The notes under the pieces were generated by a model. It searched no databases and was not told the DNA's origin. It was given only the letters and a program-made list of their open reading frames with translations. DNA of 34,980 bases from a virus. The stretch covers positions 1-34,980 of IMG/VR virus record IMGVR_UViG_3300034524_000192. One strand, given 5' to 3'. Of the stretch, positions 24,099 to 31,867 are shown piece after piece. The translations under genes were made by a program, and so were the position numbers. Every line of letters begins with the position of its first letter. The stretch's first letter is position 1.

Positions 24099-27000
24099 CT
24101 ATCCATAAATAACCCTGCTTCCTTCCTCTGTCTTTTCTATTTCTATTGCTTGTGGGAACCGCGCCTTCATTGTTGGATCGTGGGTAATTGCCATTACCTT
24201 CAATCCTCTGTATCTGTTCTGAATGGTCTCCAGTGCATCACAGTAGGCTTGAATTCCTTCACTGTCCAAGAAAGGAGGCTCATCAATAAACAGCATTCCA
24301 AGCTGTATGCCGGCTCTGCTACTCTTAATCTCAGCTAGAGCTAATATTACTGCCAAAGAAGATTTAACTCTTTCGCCGCCTGATTTCGATAAGTAAGGGA
24401 GCCTGCCATTATCGTTTATAAAGATGTCCAGAGTTACAACTTCCTTTTTGTTATTACTTTTCAACATCTTTTCAGTAACGAACTCTACGCTCATTTTCCC
24501 GCCACTCATTTGGCCAAGTATGTTATTTGCTGTAGCTTCAAGCATCGGTACAATAGATCTGATGATATTATGAGGAACACCATCTTGACTAAATGCTTTT
24601 TTAAGCTCCTCATAAATGGTTACTTTATCGGCTACATCTTTTAAAAACTGCTGAAGTTTTGATATTTCAGCCTTTGTTTCCTGAAGGTACTCAAGCTGCT
24701 TGTTATATGCCCCGATATTCATTGACAGCTTTTGTATTTCTGTCTGAAGGTCGGATATTGATGTTTCCAACACTGAAAGCTGTGATTTGAGTTCATCACT
24801 TCCGGATGCTGTCTGGTTCTCGACTTCAAGCTCTTGCTGCTTAGTCATTATCTCAGCCGCAATATCTGTAAGCTCTTTATCTAACTCAGCAATACGGATT
24901 TCAGCTATAGCTTTTTTCTCTTTTGCTACCGGAAGGAGCTTCTCTTTATCCAACCATGACTTTGCAGCTTCAATCTCCAATATAAGGGAGTTATATTGGT
25001 CAGCTGCAACCTTCATTTGTGTTAGCTGTTGTTCAGCAACCTCTTTTTCTTTGGTGCAACCAATAACCTTATCCTGTAATTCATTAACCTTACTATCAAT
25101 GGCTTGTATTCGTTCATTTATGAGCTTTATTTGTTCCTTGTATCCCAGTAGAGCTTCATACTCTTTTGCAGCTTTTTCAAGGCTTGATACAAGAGCGCGC
25201 TTGCTGTTGATGGCATCCTGCTCATATCCTAAAGCATTACGCTTCTCAATCAGTGCATCAATCTTTTTTTGGGCCTCTTCTAGCTTTGCCTTTTGTTCTG
25301 CCTGCCACTTTTGGCAGTCATTTTTGTATGAGAACATCTTTGATTTAGCTTCCTTTGCATCCACAAGGAAACGGCATCTAGCATTTGCTGGATCAATACA
25401 ACCACTGTTATCAAGTAAAGCTGCCTTTTCCTTAAGACTTCTATATTCGGTAATGCGTCTGGTGTACTCTGTATCATATTGGGACTGCAGTACGGCTTTC
25501 TGTCTTTCAGCTGCAGATATCTCATTGCCAAACCGAATATATTCCCCTGCTTTCTCCTCAAGAATGGAAAGAGCTGCTTTTTCACTGGTATATTGCTCAT
25601 GCTTTGCCTTAAGCTGGCTTTCCACAGAAACCTTATCTTCATAAGGCTTTTTCTTGCTTACTAGTGAGGCTTTTTCAATGTTCAGCCTTGCAATTTCTGC
25701 CTTGGTAGCCTCAATATCTGCAACAAGCTTCTGATATTCAGCTTTCTTCGAGTCATATAAAGCCTTGTCGGTTATGAGTTCCTTTTCTTGAGCAAGCAGT
25801 GAATTATACTTGGCAACTCCGGCCACAATAGTTTCTTCCTGTGAAAGAATGATGTTGGAGTTGTTAAGAACATCAATCTGAGCACTCTTGTTGGCTTCTA
25901 TATCAGCCTTTTTCTTGTTTAAGGTATTAATACCTTCGCTAAGCTTTAAGGCCCGTGTAGCAGCCTCCAGTTTTGAATTTAACCTGAGCTTAAGCTTGTC
26001 AGCTTCATCAGTTAATGTCTTAATTTTTTGGTTGTTTGCCTCAATGTATATTTCAGCTGCTTCAATATTTCGAAGGACTTCCTCTTCATTAGGAAGCGTT
26101 GACGAAAGCTTTTCTATCTGGTCGTTGTTCTGTCTTATTTGTCGGTTAAGCTCTGTCACTTTATCCTTCGCAATGTTTTCCATATCTTCATAAATTCTAA
26201 GGCCAAGAATATTTCCGAGGATGCTCATTCTACTTTCCTTATCAGCTTGAAGGAACAAACCGTATTGGTCCTGCATGATGAGAGCGCAACTTCTCAAGGT
26301 AAGGCTATCCATACCAAGAATGTTAATAATCTCAGTTTGGGTATCATTCATGCGTTCTTTAGATCTGTTTATCCATTCACCGTCTATAAGCTCAGATAGA
26401 TTAAGAGTTGCCTTACCGCTTTTTGCCCTGGTCCTTGTAACCCGGAAAGTCCTATCCCCTATTTTGAAGGTGAACTTAATACTCCCGGAACGGGCTTTCT
26501 CATTGTTGCTGATCCACCCAGTGAGGTCACCTTCTCTTGGTTCCTCATAAAGGCAGTCAAGGATAGCATCCATAAATAGCGAGCTTTTTCCTACCCCATT
26601 TTTACCATTGATGGTGCAGAAAGTAATATCCTCAAAGCTGAAGGTTTCTTCCGGGTAATTTCTATAATTTTTAACCTCAATTTCAACCGGTAAGAATAAA
26701 CCGGTAAGAGATGCGGTTATACTATTGGCAGTAGCCTCTGCAATAATCGGACGTGCAGCTTCTATAATCTCGATTATTCTATCATCAGGAATTGCTTTCT
26801 CAAGTAAATACTCTCTTAAATTGTCCTCAGGTGAATTCTTTTCAGAAAGGTCATTCCTGTTTGCCGTAATCAGGATTTTCTCAGGAGTAATTTCTTGCAC
26901 CCAAAATGCACCATCTGAATACAACTCTTTTTCAAGAATTGCCTTATTTAAGGCTTTATTTAATTCATCAGTACAGTTATAAATAACCCTAACAATTTTG

Positions 27001-27932
27001 CCTTCAATTTCTCCACGCCATAATTTAGTGGCAACTTCATCTATGTTGCCAAGGTTGAATTTAGCAATATCTTCGTTGGCCATACGGATGGTTTTAAATT
27101 CTCTATGCGGTGTTTTTATGAAATCATGGGTACCATACACAAAGTCATGTATCCAGAATCCTCGTTCTTGTCCTTCATCATTGAAGTTCAAAGCATTTAT
27201 AGCTCCAGCATAATAAGTATTAAGGCAGCTGGTCACCTGCTGCGGTCTATGAATATGCCCTAATGCCACCAGGTCAAAGCCGGCCGCATCTAACGCTTCT
27301 GGAAGAAGTACAGGTTCAAATTGTGCAAGAAATTGTGTCTGTCCACTCTCTGTGTTGCACCCTGGAACTGTATAATGTGCTATGAGAATCGAATTATACG
27401 CTGGATTGCACATAGCTTTTAAACTAAGTACGATTTTCCCGAGTTCCTCAGTAAACACCTGGTTTTCATCATCCTTTGACAACCCAGGAAATTTAGCTCT
27501 AAATACACCTCTATCAAAGCCGGGGAGTGCGGCAACATTAATGTTACCGCTTTTTGTACTTATTACCTCGGCTCGGGGGGTATCAAAAATAGTAATAGCT
27601 GGCTCCTCTTTAAAAACCTCCTGCATCATCTTGAACTGCTCATCTCCATCATGGTTAGGTGTTCCACGAAGCACACATACAGGAGCAATTTCTGACAATC
27701 CCTTTATAATGTTGATGGCATTATAGGTTTCATTCAGTCCCCTATCTGCCCATACCTTAGCTGTATGGAATATATCACCTGATATAACAATCAAATCTGG
27801 CTGCTCATCTTTAGCCTTTTCCGTCATGAAACGCAAGCAATCGTATATATCCTTACCTCTAAGGTTTATTCCGTTCTGCTCAGGACCGGGATAATTGCCT
27901 ATATGCCAATCGGATGTGTGAAGAATTTTCAT
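24099..27932 (-). CDS. SbcD-SbcC (Mre11-Rad50) fusion nuclease/ATPase
   Basis: A single 1277-residue protein. Residues 1-400 are an SbcD-like metallophosphoesterase with D8-x-H10 (SDWHIG), SGDIFH near 51-56, a TPNHD variant of the GNHD box, and ALGHIH. From about residue 425 an SbcC/Rad50 ATPase begins, with Walker A GKNGVGKSS at about 442-450, a Q-loop QDQYGLF, a coiled coil of about 550 residues, the signature KSGGERVKSS and Walker B GMLFIDEPPFLDSEG. A C-x7-C loop (Cys845, Cys853) replaces the usual CxxC hook. It would process DNA ends for recombination. ATG 27932 overlaps the upstream stop (TGATG). The two halves are separate genes in most bacteria. Confidence 0.93.
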   Translation of the reverse strand: MKILHTSDWHIGNYPGPEQNGINLRGKDIYDCLRFMTEKAKDEQPDLIVISGDIFHTAKVWADRGLNETYNAINIIKGLSEIAPVCVLRGTPNHDGDEQFKMMQEVFKEEPAITIFDTPRAEVISTKSGNINVAALPGFDRGVFRAKFPGLSKDDENQVFTEELGKIVLSLKAMCNPAYNSILIAHYTVPGCNTESGQTQFLAQFEPVLLPEALDAAGFDLVALGHIHRPQQVTSCLNTYYAGAINALNFNDEGQERGFWIHDFVYGTHDFIKTPHREFKTIRMANEDIAKFNLGNIDEVATKLWRGEIEGKIVRVIYNCTDELNKALNKAILEKELYSDGAFWVQEITPEKILITANRNDLSEKNSPEDNLREYLLEKAIPDDRIIEIIEAARPIIAEATANSITASLTGLFLPVEIEVKNYRNYPEETFSFEDITFCTINGKNGVGKSSLFMDAILDCLYEEPREGDLTGWISNNEKARSGSIKFTFKIGDRTFRVTRTRAKSGKATLNLSELIDGEWINRSKERMNDTQTEIINILGMDSLTLRSCALIMQDQYGLFLQADKESRMSILGNILGLRIYEDMENIAKDKVTELNRQIRQNNDQIEKLSSTLPNEEEVLRNIEAAEIYIEANNQKIKTLTDEADKLKLRLNSKLEAATRALKLSEGINTLNKKKADIEANKSAQIDVLNNSNIILSQEETIVAGVAKYNSLLAQEKELITDKALYDSKKAEYQKLVADIEATKAEIARLNIEKASLVSKKKPYEDKVSVESQLKAKHEQYTSEKAALSILEEKAGEYIRFGNEISAAERQKAVLQSQYDTEYTRRITEYRSLKEKAALLDNSGCIDPANARCRFLVDAKEAKSKMFSYKNDCQKWQAEQKAKLEEAQKKIDALIEKRNALGYEQDAINSKRALVSSLEKAAKEYEALLGYKEQIKLINERIQAIDSKVNELQDKVIGCTKEKEVAEQQLTQMKVAADQYNSLILEIEAAKSWLDKEKLLPVAKEKKAIAEIRIAELDKELTDIAAEIMTKQQELEVENQTASGSDELKSQLSVLETSISDLQTEIQKLSMNIGAYNKQLEYLQETKAEISKLQQFLKDVADKVTIYEELKKAFSQDGVPHNIIRSIVPMLEATANNILGQMSGGKMSVEFVTEKMLKSNNKKEVVTLDIFINDNGRLPYLSKSGGERVKSSLAVILALAEIKSSRAGIQLGMLFIDEPPFLDSEGIQAYCDALETIQNRYRGLKVMAITHDPTMKARFPQAIEIEKTEEGSRVIYG

Positions 27933-29077
27933 CAGTTTGCACCGCCTTTCTGACACTTCATACAAAGAGGTCTACCGAAATTTCTCACTGCATAGGCAGA
28001 TACTTTATCGCTGATTGTTGTACCGCAGTCTGTGCATATATTGGGGTCAAAATCTTCATCAGGCTCTGTTGGTTCCTCATCTAGATGGAGCGAATATTGT
28101 TCAGCCTCTTGTGATTCATCAAAAGGACTATCATCTTGAGGCAGATCAGAAGCAAATGCAGAATTATCTACAAATTCTTCCGGATTAAAGTCATCATGGC
28201 TTGGTTGTTCTACATAAGAAGGAGCTGCAGTCAGTACCTTGCTTGTTCCAAACATATTACTCATAGAAGACATGCCTTGTTCAAGCATTGCTCTTCTTAC
28301 TTCCGGATTACTATAGTCGGGACTAAATGTAACTCTTGGAACCACAAAAGGCTTTTTCAATTCATCAAGTGTATAAGTGCCTTTTATGCCGATAAGTGCT
28401 CTGATAACTCTGAGAATTGCTCCAGTCATAGCCTTTTCTGCAAATGTCTTTCTGAGCAATGTCATATTAACCAGTACAGCTCTTTCAATATATTTCTGTC
28501 TATCTTCATCAGCTATTTTGTATGCTTTGCAAGGTTTACCCCATTTGTCAGTGGTGTTAATCCACTCACCTTTAAACAGCTTTGCTGCTTCCTCTGCTGC
28601 CTTCTTGTCAGTAATTCCATGCAGGGATTTATCCATAAATTCAAGTCTGAAACGATCCTCTTCATCATCAAGATTAATAACCTTTTCATCTACATGGGTC
28701 TTGCCAGTTCCATCAGGCATTCTCATTGCCCCGTAGGCTTTAGCTTTGTAGCAGTTTTTGGTTATAAATGTACCATATGTGTTGTTCGGATCAAATTGAA
28801 TGCCGGCTGCAGCTGCAAGTTTCATAAGTAGCGGTTTAGCAGGGGAATATACATCAGAATAGATGTCTTTCCCAGTCCTAGGATCAGTTCCTGTTTTCAC
28901 GCTTCCAACCTTAAATATGTCTCCGGAATGCTCAGATATATCAGCCTGTACTTCCATAACGGTGAATTTATAGAATGGGTTAATCTGTGCCTCATTAGAT
29001 ACCGGCATCAGTAAGTTTACATTCTGGTCATTATATTTTTTTTGAATTTCAACTAACGAATTGCTTGTGTTTGACAT
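27932..29077 (-). CDS. Putative phage single-strand annealing / recombination protein with zinc ribbon
   Basis: The protein has 381 residues. The core has FYKFTVMEVQADISEHSGD and AGIQFDPNNTYGTF, then TEKAMTGAILRVIRALIGI-like helices. A C-terminal zinc ribbon ICTDCGTTISDKVSAYAVRN followed by CMKCQ is of the type attached to phage recombinases. An acidic linker of about 80 residues joins the two. The gene is directly upstream of the SbcDC fusion and coupled to it, as annealing protein and exonuclease genes usually are. I infer a RecT/Erf/Sak-like annealing role but cannot place it in a named family. The start ATG is behind GGAGGTATGAAAA. Confidence 0.5.
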   Translation of the reverse strand: MSNTSNSLVEIQKKYNDQNVNLLMPVSNEAQINPFYKFTVMEVQADISEHSGDIFKVGSVKTGTDPRTGKDIYSDVYSPAKPLLMKLAAAAGIQFDPNNTYGTFITKNCYKAKAYGAMRMPDGTGKTHVDEKVINLDDEEDRFRLEFMDKSLHGITDKKAAEEAAKLFKGEWINTTDKWGKPCKAYKIADEDRQKYIERAVLVNMTLLRKTFAEKAMTGAILRVIRALIGIKGTYTLDELKKPFVVPRVTFSPDYSNPEVRRAMLEQGMSSMSNMFGTSKVLTAAPSYVEQPSHDDFNPEEFVDNSAFASDLPQDDSPFDESQEAEQYSLHLDEEPTEPDEDFDPNICTDCGTTISDKVSAYAVRNFGRPLCMKCQKGGAN

Positions 29078-29098
29078 TTTTCATACCTCCATATTGTT

Positions 29099-29115
29099 GA
29101 TTTAAGTATTAAATC
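29099..29115. promoter_or_regulatory. Short palindrome upstream of the recombination genes
   Basis: GATTTAA-GTA-TTAAATC is a perfect 7-bp inverted repeat with a 3-bp centre. It lies 22 bp upstream of the recombination protein start, between that gene and a larger hairpin. It could be an operator. Confidence 0.35.
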
Positions 29116-29124
29116 ATGTTACAA

Positions 29125-29184
29125 TATGAACATAGGGTGATTGCGTTAGCTTAGCGGGCGGCGCAATCTTTTTCTATGTTCATA
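29125..29184 (-). other. Large two-tier RNA hairpin at a gene end
   Basis: Perfect outer arms TATGAACATAG (29125-29135) and CTATGTTCATA (29174-29184) enclose perfect inner arms GATTGCG (29139-29145) and CGCAATC (29162-29168), with a 16-nt loop. The 3' end of the 29151-29411 gene forms one side. No U-tract follows in the - strand RNA, so it may stabilise or regulate mRNA rather than terminate it. Confidence 0.55.
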
Positions 29185-29411
29185 ATAAGCTCATTGTGGA
29201 TTCTACAAATCTCAGAGAAACGGTCCTGGGAAACTGTTTCCGCTATAAGCATTGCCAGATACCATGGCTGACGCCTTTTCCCTTGTGCATCACCCTCTCT
29301 GTTGATTATCCAGTCGAGTTTGCGCCTTGCGTACTGCTCGGCTTTTTTCATTTCATGATCGGAAATACTATCGCCAAGTTCAATTTCAGCAAGTGCTTTC
29401 AGGTTACTCAA
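29151..29411 (-). CDS. Small hypothetical protein
   Basis: The protein has 86 residues from TTG 29411, which sits in TTGA overlapping the upstream stop behind AAAGGGGGTGTCAAAA. It contains a charged helix (DSISDHEMKKAEQYARRKLD) and RRQPWYLAMLIAETVSQDRF. It appears in a string of small early genes. No family is recognised. A longer frame to 29453 is not supported by a ribosome binding site. Confidence 0.6.
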   Translation of the reverse strand: MSNLKALAEIELGDSISDHEMKKAEQYARRKLDWIINREGDAQGKRRQPWYLAMLIAETVSQDRFSEICRIHNELIMNIEKDCAAR

Positions 29412-29659
29412 TTTTGACACCCCCTTTGTTTGTTCAAATAACATCTTTGACACCCTGTCTCACATTCTGGATAACCCAGCTCTTTTAAGCATTTTCCATT
29501 CATCTTTTGAATGGATTTGTACTTTTCTTCGCCATAATGATCTAGCTGGTTTTTATGTGTTGCTAAAATTGCTGTTCCACCATAAGTCTGAACAATAAAA
29601 CCATATTGCTCAGCCAATTTCATTACTTCACTCCAATGTTGATCCATCAGTTCTGACAA
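29408..29659 (-). CDS. Small cysteine-containing hypothetical protein
   Basis: This 83-residue protein has the segment MKLAEQYGFIVQTYGGTAIL and a C-terminal cysteine group (CETGCQRCYLNKQRGC) that may bind a metal. TTG 29659 is supported by AGAGGAGGCGATTATGG. It overlaps its neighbours on both sides, so all are translated together. Function unknown. Confidence 0.6.
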   Translation of the reverse strand: MSELMDQHWSEVMKLAEQYGFIVQTYGGTAILATHKNQLDHYGEEKYKSIQKMNGKCLKELGYPECETGCQRCYLNKQRGCQN

Positions 29660-29879
29660 CCATAATCGCCTCCTCTCGCGAACACATGTGTAATGTAAAT
29701 CCTCTTAATCCATCTTCAGCAGTCCTTCCTTTTCGTATATCTCCATTTGTCAGAACATACTCCTTATCGCTGGTGTTATCAGGAATAAAAAATATTGGAT
29801 TAGCATTTACTATCAGAGCCTTTTCCCCTTTTCTTTTAATGAAACGTATTGATTTACCGCATATACTGCATTTTGCCAA
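29628..29879 (-). CDS. Small CxxC phage protein
   Basis: The 83 residues begin MAKCSICGKSIRFIKRKGEK, and ALIVNANPIFF and GDIRKGRTAEDGLRGFTLH follow. One N-terminal CxxC and a later cysteine suggest a metal site. It resembles phage proteins of unknown function. TTG 29879 follows AAAGGAGGTGTGAAAAACA. It overlaps the membrane gene upstream and the cysteine gene downstream. Confidence 0.65.
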   Translation of the reverse strand: MAKCSICGKSIRFIKRKGEKALIVNANPIFFIPDNTSDKEYVLTNGDIRKGRTAEDGLRGFTLHMCSREEAIMVVRTDGSTLE

Positions 29880-30231
29880 TGTTTTTCACACCTCCTTTAC
29901 TTTTTAACCTCCTAAGGTGAACTGAAACTGTCCAATATGTAGCTCCAAAAGTAGCTATAATCAGAATCCACTCGCCTCCTACAGCAAAATATCCTCTTTG
30001 ATCATAAGCTGCAGGTAATGCCCACAGTGACACAAGCCAAGCAAAGAATATTGATAAAACTATCTTGATTGAAACTGTGATAAGAAGTATTGCTGCCTTG
30101 ACAGCCGATTTCTTGATCCGGCGTATTTTCGTGGAGTGCATTTGGGACATATGTAGCCTTCTTTTGGAATTACTTTTTGAATACTGATTTGCCAAGTCCG
30201 TTGGCATTTGGTACACCTTGCAACCATTCAT
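29854..30231 (-). CDS. Two-helix membrane protein, unknown
   Basis: The protein has 125 residues. A basic N-terminus of about 40 residues is followed by two hydrophobic segments (AAILLITVSIKIVLSIFFAW and GEWILIIATFGATYWTVSV), joined by a short aromatic loop. It ends in another basic stretch. The start ATG is behind GGGGGAGAGAAA and overlaps the preceding 53-residue gene (ATGA). It could be a phage exclusion or membrane-anchor protein. No family is recognised. Confidence 0.6.
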   Translation of the reverse strand: MNGCKVYQMPTDLANQYSKSNSKRRLHMSQMHSTKIRRIKKSAVKAAILLITVSIKIVLSIFFAWLVSLWALPAAYDQRGYFAVGGEWILIIATFGATYWTVSVHLRRLKSKGGVKNIGKMQYMR

Positions 30232-30389
30232 TTTCTCTCCCCCTTTAATGCCATTCGGCGTATTTCTTCCTCTGTATACTCATCCATAAGTGCGTAAATA
30301 AGAGCTATAAATTCATTTTCATCAAGTCCTTGGTTAATTGCTTTTCTATATGCGACAACTGCATAATCTATGGCTGTATGGTTATCCAA
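30228..30389 (-). CDS. 53-residue acidic small protein
   Basis: The TTG start at 30389 is preceded by GAGAGGGGGCTAAAAG and overlaps the upstream stop. The stop overlaps the next ATG (ATGA). The product is helical and acidic: INQGLDENEFIALIYALMDE followed by YTEEEIRRMALKGERK. Its coupling to both neighbours supports it as a real gene. No family is recognised. Confidence 0.6.
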   Translation of the reverse strand: MDNHTAIDYAVVAYRKAINQGLDENEFIALIYALMDEYTEEEIRRMALKGERK

Positions 30390-30663
30390 CTTTTAGCCCC
30401 CTCTCTTTTTCTAAAATCTCCAGTGCCTCCCATGGGTAGCCTACTGTTTTATAAACCTGGTTAATTTTATCAACTACATTTAAAATCTTTTCAATATCCT
30501 TTTGGATATGTGGAAGGTCCATTTCATACTCAACATAAAGGACTAATTTGCCCCTGCTCTCACAAAATTCAAGTTCTGTTTGTGTATTTTCAAAAATGTA
30601 ATCATAGAATTCAGGGTCCACATCAATATCAAGCTCTATTTTTGCATTGACTCTCTTTATCAT
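30382..30663 (-). CDS. Small acidic hypothetical protein
   Basis: The protein has 93 residues from ATG 30663 behind AAAGGAGCTGAGACTG. A longer frame to 30732 would read through the upstream gene. It contains IELDIDVDPEFYDYIFENTQ and LYVEYEMDLPHIQKDIEKIL, mixed strand and helix. The start overlaps the end of the DUF6011-like gene by 35 bp. Function unknown. Confidence 0.6.
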   Translation of the reverse strand: MIKRVNAKIELDIDVDPEFYDYIFENTQTELEFCESRGKLVLYVEYEMDLPHIQKDIEKILNVVDKINQVYKTVGYPWEALEILEKERGLKVG

Positions 30664-30790
30664 CAGTCTCAGCTCCTTTCTCTTTAGCCCTAGAAGCTTC
30701 TTTGAGGTACTTACTATAGCAAACCTTGCCAAAACCTAGCTCCTGATACTTCGGGTTTTTTAGTTTCCTACCGCACCTGCCACATTGCAT
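30629..30790 (-). CDS. DUF6011-like zinc-finger small protein
   Basis: The protein has 53 residues from ATG 30790 behind GAGGAGGTGAAGTCA. The opening MQCGRCGRKLKNPKYQELGF followed by GKVCYSKY matches the small DUF6011-type zinc-binding proteins of phages: two CxxC-like cysteines and a later GxxC. The rest is charged. It may bind DNA or a protein partner. Confidence 0.65.
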   Translation of the reverse strand: MQCGRCGRKLKNPKYQELGFGKVCYSKYLKEASRAKEKGAETDDKESQCKNRA

Positions 30791-30821
30791 TGACTTCACC
30801 TCCTCTATGTAAAAGACTGTA

Positions 30822-31034
30822 CTACTTGGAAACTGCCACTGCTTGCTCATGTGCATGAATTTCATTCATGTCACAATAAAACTTTTCACAAAAGTACTTT
30901 TTGGGCACTTTGCCGGCTACTGTGATATATCCCTTTCTGCTCAGTTCCTTGTTAAGGTCCTGAATGATTTTATAAGCCTTTGATTTAGATACGCCAAGCA
31001 GTGCCATAATATCTTCAACCCGGTAAAATGCCAT
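30822..31034 (-). CDS. Excisionase-like helix-turn-helix protein
   Basis: The protein has 70 residues. MAFYRVEDIMALLGVSKSKA followed by YKIIQDLNKELSRKGYIT is a winged helix of the excisionase/MerR type, with KVPKKYFCEKFYC at the wing. Such proteins act with the integrase to excise the prophage or as early regulators. The start ATG is behind AAGGAGGCGAAGAAC. It is the second gene after the XRE regulator in the early operon. Confidence 0.7.
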   Translation of the reverse strand: MAFYRVEDIMALLGVSKSKAYKIIQDLNKELSRKGYITVAGKVPKKYFCEKFYCDMNEIHAHEQAVAVSK

Positions 31035-31047
31035 GTTCTTCGCCTCC

Positions 31048-31530
31048 TTACTTCAAATTTTTTTCTGCCCATAATCGCAGTTCTTGACTATACACAGTTA
31101 TTTGTTCCAATGCCTGAAGTACCTCTTCAAGCTCAGGTTTCTCATGTTCTGATATAACCCCATCAGCAGCTATATCAATAAGCTTGTTCTTTATTTCATC
31201 AATAGAGCGAAATGCTGATAAAACTTTTATGGTCAATCGGTCGAGTTCTGCAATCTCTAGTTTGGGAACTGTGTCTTTTCCGATCGGACATTCATTGGTA
31301 CAATAATAGTTTTTTATCTCCGGTGCATTATAGAGATCTGCCATTAAAACTACCTTATCCACAGGTACAACCTTTGTGTTCCCAAGCTCATAATCTGCAA
31401 GTGAAGAAACCGATACTCCAAGTAGTTCTGCCGCACCTTCTCTGCTGTTTAGCTTGTCATTATATTTTGCTGCCTCTTTTCTACAGCGACAGTAGATATT
31501 ATCCAATGCTTTTGTAGGGTTGGTTCCCAT
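31048..31530 (-). CDS. XRE-type phage regulator
   Basis: The protein has 160 residues. An N-terminal helix-turn-helix (REGAAELLGVSVSSLADYEL, then NTKVVPVDKVVLMADLY) is followed by YYCTNECPIGKD, a motif common to clostridial phage regulators. A long helical dimerisation tail, EVLQALEQITVYSQELRLWA, completes it. It follows the Cro-like gene and probably sets early gene levels. The start ATG is behind AGGCAGGTGAGATAA. Confidence 0.8.
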   Translation of the reverse strand: MGTNPTKALDNIYCRCRKEAAKYNDKLNSREGAAELLGVSVSSLADYELGNTKVVPVDKVVLMADLYNAPEIKNYYCTNECPIGKDTVPKLEIAELDRLTIKVLSAFRSIDEIKNKLIDIAADGVISEHEKPELEEVLQALEQITVYSQELRLWAEKNLK

Positions 31531-31575
31531 TTATCTCACCTGCCTTTTGATTTAGAATATTTCACAAGAACATAT

Positions 31576-31590
31576 TCCTATTGAGATACT
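31576..31590 (-). promoter_or_regulatory. Repressor operator copy 1, at the cro-like stop
   Basis: TCCTATTGAGATACT overlaps the stop codon of the Cro-like gene. It matches the operator copies in the divergent promoter region at about 13 of 15 positions. It could tune or roadblock early transcription. Confidence 0.45.
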
Positions 31591-31784
31591 TCATCTGCAA
31601 AAAAAATTTCTTCAATAGGAAGCTTAAAGTAATCAGCTATTTTCTTTGCTTCAGCTAATGTAAACTTTACGCTCCCTACTTCTTTTTTGTAGTATGCAGC
31701 TTTTGTTTCTAGGCCAAGAATTTCAGCCATTGTTTCTGCAGATATACCTTTTTGGTTTCTGAGGTTTCTTAGCTTTTCAAACAT
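31578..31784 (-). CDS. Cro-like XRE repressor
   Basis: The protein has 68 residues, a minimal lambda-type helix-turn-helix: MFEKLRNLRNQKGISAETMA, LETKAAYYKKEVGSVKFTLA, and IADYFKLPIEEIFF. The start ATG is behind AAAGGAGGCTATGTA. It is divergent from the repressor and first in the early - strand operon, the position of Cro. It would bind the shared operators and lock in lytic growth. Confidence 0.85.
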   Translation of the reverse strand: MFEKLRNLRNQKGISAETMAEILGLETKAAYYKKEVGSVKFTLAEAKKIADYFKLPIEEIFFADEVSQ

Positions 31785-31806
31785 TACATAGCCTCCTTTA
31801 ACAGTG

Positions 31807-31821
31807 TCTTATTGGGATACT
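31807..31821 (-). promoter_or_regulatory. Repressor operator copy 2
   Basis: TCTTATTGGGATACT covers the predicted start region of the early - strand promoter. It matches the first copy at about 13 of 15 positions. Confidence 0.5.
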
Positions 31822-31824
31822 TTA

Positions 31825-31853
31825 ATTATAGTATCCTGTTAGGAATATGTCAA
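31825..31853 (-). promoter_or_regulatory. Early promoter for the cro-like operon
   Basis: TTGACA at 31848-31853 and TATAAT at 31825-31830 on the - strand are both exact consensus with a 17-bp spacer. One operator copy fills the spacer and another lies downstream, so repressor binding would block polymerase directly. This promoter probably drives the whole early operon. Confidence 0.85.
31830..31844. promoter_or_regulatory. Repressor operator copy 3, in the early promoter
   Basis: AGTATCCTGTTAGGA occupies the spacer between -35 and -10 of the early promoter. Its reverse complement, TCCTAACAGGATACT, matches the operator consensus. Confidence 0.55.
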
Positions 31854-31867
31854 TAGTTTTTTTATAA

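Noticed and set aside
24787-25644. Long + strand open frame of 285 codons
   Set aside because: It runs antisense to the SbcC coiled coil, is serine-rich low-complexity, and has no ribosome binding site. It is a mirror of the coiled-coil codons.
28136-28831. + strand open frame of 231 codons
   Set aside because: It is antisense to the putative annealing protein, with composition unlike a real protein and no ribosome binding site.
29139-29173. + strand terminator formed by GATTGCG/CGCAATC and five T residues
   Set aside because: No + strand promoter or gene feeds it, and the outer 11-bp arms show that it is part of a larger structure.
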